Of a DNA stretch of 64,000 bases, positions 58,752 through 64,000 are shown in pieces. Both the position numbers and the translations under genes were made by a program. The notes below the pieces were generated by a model. The model was not told the DNA's origin, made no database searches, and saw only the letters and a program-made list of their open reading frames with translations. Each line of letters opens with the position of its first letter. Within the stretch, counting starts at the first letter, position 1. Source of the stretch: Takakia lepidozioides (taxonomy: Eukaryota > Streptophyta > Takakiopsida > Takakiales > Takakiaceae); NCBI GenBank assembly GCA_030704615.1, contig CM060731.1, forward strand, positions 1,116,001-1,180,000, read 5' to 3'.

Positions 58752-59427
58752 CCTTGCCGTTTTTGGAAGTTCCAGATCCTGTAATGCGGCGAAGATATGT
58801 CGTCAGTAACAAGTCCGCTCATGGTTTTTTAGATCCGCTCATGGAAATGAGTGACCGTGCAACGAGAAATCCAGTATACCACGACAAAATGACGTCGCAT
58901 ATTGGCCTGTATAGAGTATTCCGCGGTTTTACATGCCTTAATGAAGCTGACCCTTTTGCCGCGATTGAACCAATAGAGTCTGCACCAATAGAGTCTACAG
59001 TACTTCACAATTCTGTCATCTTCGGGTATTCGGCGGGAAAGGTTTGCGACTCAACTGGGAAATGCGGTGCCTGATAGGGTTCGTACGTGCGAAATTTCTG
59101 GGCGGTTTGGTGTTGGCGAAGGCCGCATCTACCAGTACCTACGACGTTACTTGGAAATGCGGCGCTACATTTCCTTGCCGGGGGTCGAATGAGGAAAGCA
59201 GAGTTTGGGAGAGTAGAAAAACAGGAACCCTCCAACACACAAAAATACATGCACGTGGAAACACAAGTGAATGACATAGTATTATCTTAGTTCGAGCAAA
59301 ACAGGTTACTGATAGGCAAGACATAAGTCAGACCTTTCTGTGGCCAGAGTCAGAGCTACTTGCAGCAGTACAGTTCTACTATCCAAAAAGGATGGGCGTA
59401 CCATTGTGTTGGGACCGCAAGCCAAGC

Positions 59428-61750
59428 TCACTGGTCCCCTGGATCCATATTCAGAAGAGTGTGTGCCTCTTGGGGGCTCAACCCTGGTGCATGTATGAAG
59501 TGATGAGTTGTGGGATTACACCGGAGTCTCTTTAGGTACACGTAGTACAGATGCTTGCAAGGGCAGTATGATGCCCCCTTGTTCGCCATGATCTGGAAGT
59601 CGGTGCAATTGCAGGTGGGTAATTTTGAAATGGTGATGGTGTACACCTCATTGCGAACAGCTGAGCCTGTCGTGGCCATCTGATACACACGCCCGAAGCC
59701 TGGTGGGGGCACTTCTGTCGAGCTCTGGGTTGTACAGTTCATCCGAAGTGCATTCCCCATCCTTGTCTCGTTCACTTTTGAGGGAGGTCGCCGCCTCTTC
59801 GGTTTCCCCCAACGGTGTGTAGGATGCTTAGAGCTGTCGTGTCCCATTGTTCTTGCTCTCACAGGAGTCGGTGGTGGAGGCTGTGGAAGCGGAAATGGTT
59901 GTCTGGGGACGTCAATGCGCTGCACCAGCCGAAATCCTGCGGTGGTAAGGGCGTCGGCCTCAACCTGACTCAGATCGCAGCCTGGTTCCATCGGCCACAC
60001 CGAGGGAGCCTCTGGCATTGTTTGTATGTCGTACTTGGGCTTTCCATACACGCAAGTCATAATGTCGTGCCTGCAGAACCAGAATTGGGTGGTTGTCGCC
60101 TCCGCAAACTTTGCAGGGACAAATCTTCCTGTAAAAGTAGGAGCAGGGACAGCCCCATCTGGATTCCTCCTTATCATCTCTTAACAACGTTGCCGTGTAT
60201 CCACTCAAATTGCGGAACACCTGCCTCGAAACGACGACTTTGTGCGAGCAATTCTCCACTGTGACGCAGACACAGTCGTCTCCACAATGGCTTTGCCATA
60301 CTGCATAACAGCGGGCGGAATCTGGGGCAAGCGAGCGGTGGGAATTTCTCGCACGGAATCCCCGCTTGAAGGCGATGGCGATCTGGAATTTCTTGGGCTT
60401 CCACTGCTGGAAGACACATTGTGCGACAACATGACGGGATCCTGAGGTGCTGTCCGAATATTCCTGTCGGATCTCCAGGAATCCTCTTCGCACCCGGGTT
60501 CCTCTTCAATCCTCCGCCTCACAGGGCGAGTACGGACGTCCCCCTATAGGTGTTCACCTCTGCAGTGCAAAGGCGTCCCTTTGATCTTCTCTCGCAATGC
60601 TGTCGCCCATTTCAGTGGATTCTTCGACCTCGAAGCTGTTCGTACCAACAATTCCTCCATGTCCGGCCCAAAGCCCCATTGTTTCCCGCTCAGGAACTTA
60701 TAGTACGTGGCTTGCTGCATGATTGCTCTGTCGATGTCCTCCATTGTGGCCGTCACTACGTCCACCAGATGTGCGGCAAAAGACGCTCGTTAGGAGGAGT
60801 GCACTGATTCTGCCATATTCGTGTTCGGCATGTCCGTGTCGGAATCCAAGCACCGCTCCTACAATGACACAAACATTGGTGAGGGACCAATAGAAATGTC
60901 CGTAATAGAAAGACAATTGCACGAAAATGACAGCATCATACCTCCCGCATGTACTGTCCGAACTGTCGATACCGGAAATGCCACCACCCCAACCAGCTGT
61001 GCAAGGCTCCCAAATTGGTTGTCTCCACTGCACCTGACGTGTTCCACCAAGCCTCGATGATAGAAAACTTAACCTCTGCGTCCTCAAATGTGGGTGCGTC
61101 CTTCCACGCCGTACAAAGGACACGGTGTTCAGCCTGGAATGTGCTAGCAACAAATTTGGTAGTGTAGTGAGATAGACTTTGCATCCAATGGAATCCACAT
61201 GATCTCTCTTTCCCCTCCATTTGAACATTGGGATCCTCACCGTACACACGCCGCACCGCTGCCCAGTTGGCCTGAGCGTTGTCTGCCATGAATCCCCTGA
61301 AATTGGGCTCTGGCAATCTCGCCCTTGCCATCTGCTCGTTTATGCCCTCCCATAGATGCATCTCCGACTGTGTGTCCTCCGCTTTCATCTCGCAGATTGC
61401 AATCGTCATGAGCCTCTTGGAGTGATAGTCATAAACATGCGCACCCATAGTCACCCACTGATGGTTTGTAATTTGCTTGATGTGATCAAACATCACCCAA
61501 GCATTCGACAAGTTTCCAGTTGTCATGCGAGTGACCAAGTCGACTCCACTCCCAGGCCCACACGTCGACATTTTAAAAATGTAACAACGATCGGATTTGC
61601 TGCCTTGCCCTGGAAACCTGCTACCTTGACTGGAGACAATGAATGGATGATGCGTTCTGCCACTCCAATCCGTCTCGTTTCTCCGCCCTCCTTTGGATAA
61701 CATCTCCTGACAGTTTCTCCTGAGGGTGGATCAACCAGTATTCGCGGTGC
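59428..61750 (-). pseudogene. Element 4 MULE transposase, internally deleted
   Basis: Exon 1 ends at 60942 (GAG, GTATGATG) and exon 2 starts at 60858, as in element 2. Motifs VMFDHIKQI, FMADNAQANWAAVRR, CGFHWMQSL and the SWIM finger CNCTDF then CKHLYYVYLKRL are kept. Relative to element 2, about 165 residues between THHPF and GSRFPGQG are missing, removing the zinc-binding segment, and the N-terminus upstream of about 61750 is lost. A stop replaces Trp in HSSWRAS (near 60793), and frames shift near 60520 and 60180. It is defective but clearly a close relative of the element 2 transposase. Confidence 0.9.
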
Positions 61751-61880
61751 AGACATGAACGTTCGCACTGGCAAGTGCCAAGATTGTTAGTTAAAACGGT
61801 TAGACAACCAAGTTGTGCTCATTAAGACAGGCCGCAATTGTGTTGTTTCGGAACAATGCAACCCATTGCACATGGCTGAA

Positions 61881-62704
61881 TGGGAATGCGGTCCCGCATC
61901 TCAGTTCGACATCATCCTCTCGTTGATTGTTATCGGAAATGCGGCACCGCATTTCCGTCAACAAGAAAACCAAAATACTGGTGCAACGGAAATGCGGTAC
62001 CACATTTCAGTCCACTGTAAAAGCAGGCCCATGGTGGAACGGAAATGCGGTATCGCATTTAGGTCCAACGGGACTAGGCACACACGGTAGAAAATAATTG
62101 CGACAACGCATTTTCATCGACTATGACACTTTGGATAGGCAGGAACGCAAATGCGGTGCCGAATTTCCGTCCGGTCTCTTTCAATGGAATCCAGTGGACG
62201 GAAATGAGGTTCCGCATTTCCGTCCGGTGTGCTACTTTCGATTGCTGTTGGACGGAAATACGGCGCCGCATTTCCATTTTGCATCTTAGTCATGCACCAG
62301 TGCGACGGAAATGCGGCACCGCATTTCCGTCCGGGGGAGACCTTTATACTCTTCAGAACGGAAATGCGGTACCGCATTTCCGTTCTAACTAAAAATCGTG
62401 AACCACCGGAACTGAAATGCGGCACCGCATTTCCGTCCGAGTCGCACTTTCTGACATTTCAAAATGGAAATGCGGCACCGCATTTCCGTCTGGGGGAGAC
62501 CTTCATACTCTCCAGAACGGAAATGTGATACCGCATTTCCGTTCTGACTGAAAATCGTGAACCACCGGAACTGAAATGCGGCACCGCATTTCCGTCCGAG
62601 TTGCACCTTCCGACATTCCAGAACGGAAATGCGGCCCCGCATTTCCGTTTTGTATCTGAGGCATGGAGCTGTGGGACGGAAATGCGGCACCGCATTTCCG
62701 TCCG
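61881..62704. repeat. Palindrome array of element 4
   Basis: About fifteen copies of GAAATGCGGYRCCGCATTTC or variants occur every 50-55 bp. Spacers such as GTGAACCACCGGAACT and GGGGGAGACCTTCATACTC are shared, in inverse orientation, with the array at 42.5-43.07 kb. It lies upstream of the transposase, as in element 2. Confidence 0.92.
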
Positions 62705-62719
62705 GGTGAGACGTTCACT

Positions 62720-63453
62720 TGACTCTACTCTCCACTAGCTAGTTCGGCCGACTTCCTCCAAGTCCCGGCCAAGGGTGGAGCCTCTCCAGCTCCTCCCAGT
62801 GCACTCTTCTTTGGCCTACTTCAAGGCCAAGGAACGATCCTCCCCGAGGATCGAATCGCCTTACTGCAACAACATTTGCTTGCGATCGCTCATGATGCCG
62901 CTTTTGGCATCACCTTGAGCAAGGGTTCACCTGGAACCCTCTTTGACTAGGACGATAACCTTGAACCAACCGTGCGCCCCAATCACTACAATTGGGTCCG
63001 CCTTGGAATGCTGGCCTGAGGTACGGGAACACGCCGAAGCCGCACTACGACTTCGTCCCGAGGCTACACGATTATAGTACGTGAACGGAAGCACGTAGCT
63101 TCCGCGTTAGCCCGCACTACAAGGCAACCCCCTCGGTAGCGCAATTATAGTACGCGCACGCGCCAGGTGCGCACTAGCACGTGAACTCCCAAAGAAGGCG
63201 CAAGTTTCCTTGCCCCTTGGATGGGAGTCACCCGATTTCGGCACTGCGCAAACACACAATTAACCCAATTTACCTCTCCCACTTTTGTAAGCTAGCATGC
63301 ATTCTACACACTAGCCAACCACACCATGCATCACCATTCCAAACACAATAGGACGCACAATATTTTGAACCCATTTCCTTTATAACAAATTTTTGTACAA
63401 TACAAGTTTTTGCAATCGGATTCCTGAGCTAGCTAAACCGGGCTAAGCATGCA
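62720..63453 (-). repeat. 3' LTR of a Ty3/gypsy chromovirus
   Basis: The 734-bp segment has TG...CA ends and follows a polypurine tract (GGAGCGTGGGGGAGGAAA on the minus strand, 63454-63471). The five bases outside, TCACT at 62715-62719, would be the target duplication; the other end is outside the window. It inserted into the palindrome-array edge of element 4. Confidence 0.8.
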
Positions 63454-63489
63454 TTTCCTCCCCCACGCTCCAAGGTTGATGTCCCCATC

Positions 63490-64000
63490 AACGTTTCTTC
63501 CGCTTTTGAGGTCGCCCTTCGAACGCTGCAACTGCCTCGGATGCGTTTCCCATTTCTGAGGCACGCACCCAAGATGCCTCCACATGATGATAGCCCTTCC
63601 ATTTGACGAGATACTCCGTTTCTCAGTTCTTGAACCTCCTCGACTTAAGTATTGCCTCCACCTCGTACTCAGGTTCATTTTCATGATCCAACAGCATAGG
63701 TGGCGGACGCAACACTTGATGCCGATTCGGACGTGCTTCATCTTTGAAGTAATGCTTCAAAAGAGAGACATGGAATACTGGGTGCACCTTGCTGTTTGCC
63801 GGCAGCTCCAATTCATACACATCCTCATTCATAACCTTCCGAATGCGAAAGGGACCCGCATACGGAGGTACGAACTTCGGACTCACTTCCGGAGGTAGTC
63901 GGAAATTCTTGATGTTCAACCAGACCTCTGTGCCTGCCTCAAACTTCACTTCCCTCGGCTTCCGATTCGCCTGCCTTTCATACCGTTTCCTAGCTTTGGC
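63490..64000 (-). pseudogene. pol: Chromovirus integrase C-terminus with chromodomain
   Basis: On the minus strand, WLNIKNFRLP and PPYAGPFRIRKVMN give the GPF/Y module of the integrase C-terminal domain, and VHPVFHVSLLKHY follows. A chromodomain then reads EYEVEAILKSRRF, a TGA, and ETEYLVKWKGYHHVEASWV in the same frame. The protein ends near 63493 with a basic tail. A chromodomain after integrase defines chromoviruses of Ty3/gypsy. The in-frame TGA at about 63622 disables this copy. The rest lies beyond the right edge. Confidence 0.92.

Larger units (their letters stand above)
58571..62719. mobile_element. Element 4: transposase half of a MULE
   Basis: The left TIR (AAGGTTTACTATTTCATGAG, 58571-58590) matches the right TIR of element 2 in 18 of 20 positions, and CATGAGC units follow. 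Then come a transposase on the minus strand and a palindrome array. The ParB-methyltransferase half should follow to the right but a Ty3/gypsy LTR starts at 62720. A single palindrome lies at 59153-59174. Confidence 0.82.

Noticed and set aside
39793-62719. Calling elements 3 and 4 a single element split by inversion
   Set aside because: The arrays share spacers, which would also follow from two related copies. Not decidable from this sequence, so it is kept only as a hypothesis.

Overview
This window looks like transposon-packed nuclear DNA of a green plant-lineage eukaryote, most likely a charophyte-type alga such as Chara. The clues are GT-AG introns in every long gene, plant-type Ty3/gypsy, LINE, TRIM, CACTA and Mutator-like (MULE) elements, and a DNA-PKcs-like kinase fragment. 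The organism is an inference. I found no intact ordinary host gene, no rRNA gene, no true tRNA gene and no CRISPR array.

The window is dominated by an unusual MULE family. Each better-preserved copy carries two divergent genes: a MULE transposase with a zinc-binding N-terminus and a C-terminal SWIM finger, and a long multi-exon gene that joins a ParB/sulfiredoxin-like domain (motif DGNHRLLAW) to a class I methyltransferase-like domain. Element 1 (6788-18132) is the best preserved: both genes can be read without a break, and it has TIRs and a perfect 9-bp target duplication (AGCAAATAC) inside a Ty3/gypsy pol gene. Element 2 (25712-39783) is complete, with TIRs and a perfect 9-bp duplication (CATCCACTG), but its genes carry frameshifts. 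It sits inside an exon of the ParB-methyltransferase gene of element 3 (39793-43075 plus 21566-25711). Element 4 (58571-62719) is a transposase half. A fourth ParB exon scrap lies at 1-99.

Each element carries many copies of a 20-22 bp palindrome of its own type: GAATGTCGTTGACGACATTC in introns of element 1, GAAATTCGGCGCCGAATTTC in element 2, and GAAATGCGGYRCCGCATTTC in elements 3 and 4. A ParB-like domain, a methyltransferase-like domain and element-specific palindrome arrays together suggest a self-recognition or self-marking system carried by the transposon. That function is inference.

Layout: 1-3640, scraps, simple repeats and a LINE piece. 3640-6778 and 18142-19560, a Ty3/gypsy element on the minus strand, split by element 1. 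19770-24062, a divergent pair of paralogous unknown genes (A and B) and the 3' half of the element 3 methyltransferase, rearranged by an inversion of about 2.5 kb. 24062-43075, element 3 with element 2 nested in it. 43.1-48.0 kb, an LTR-like stretch and a LINE with a chromodomain and RNase H. 48.1-51.4 kb, a CACTA transposon. 51.4-53.5 and 56.9-58.3 kb, two parts of an L1-type LINE. Between them lie a TRIM whose LTR holds a tRNA-like Pol III promoter, a DNA-PKcs kinase fragment, and a second B/A pair ending at a MULE TIR. 58.6-62.7 kb, element 4. 62.7-64.0 kb, the 3' end of a Ty3/gypsy chromovirus that runs off the window.
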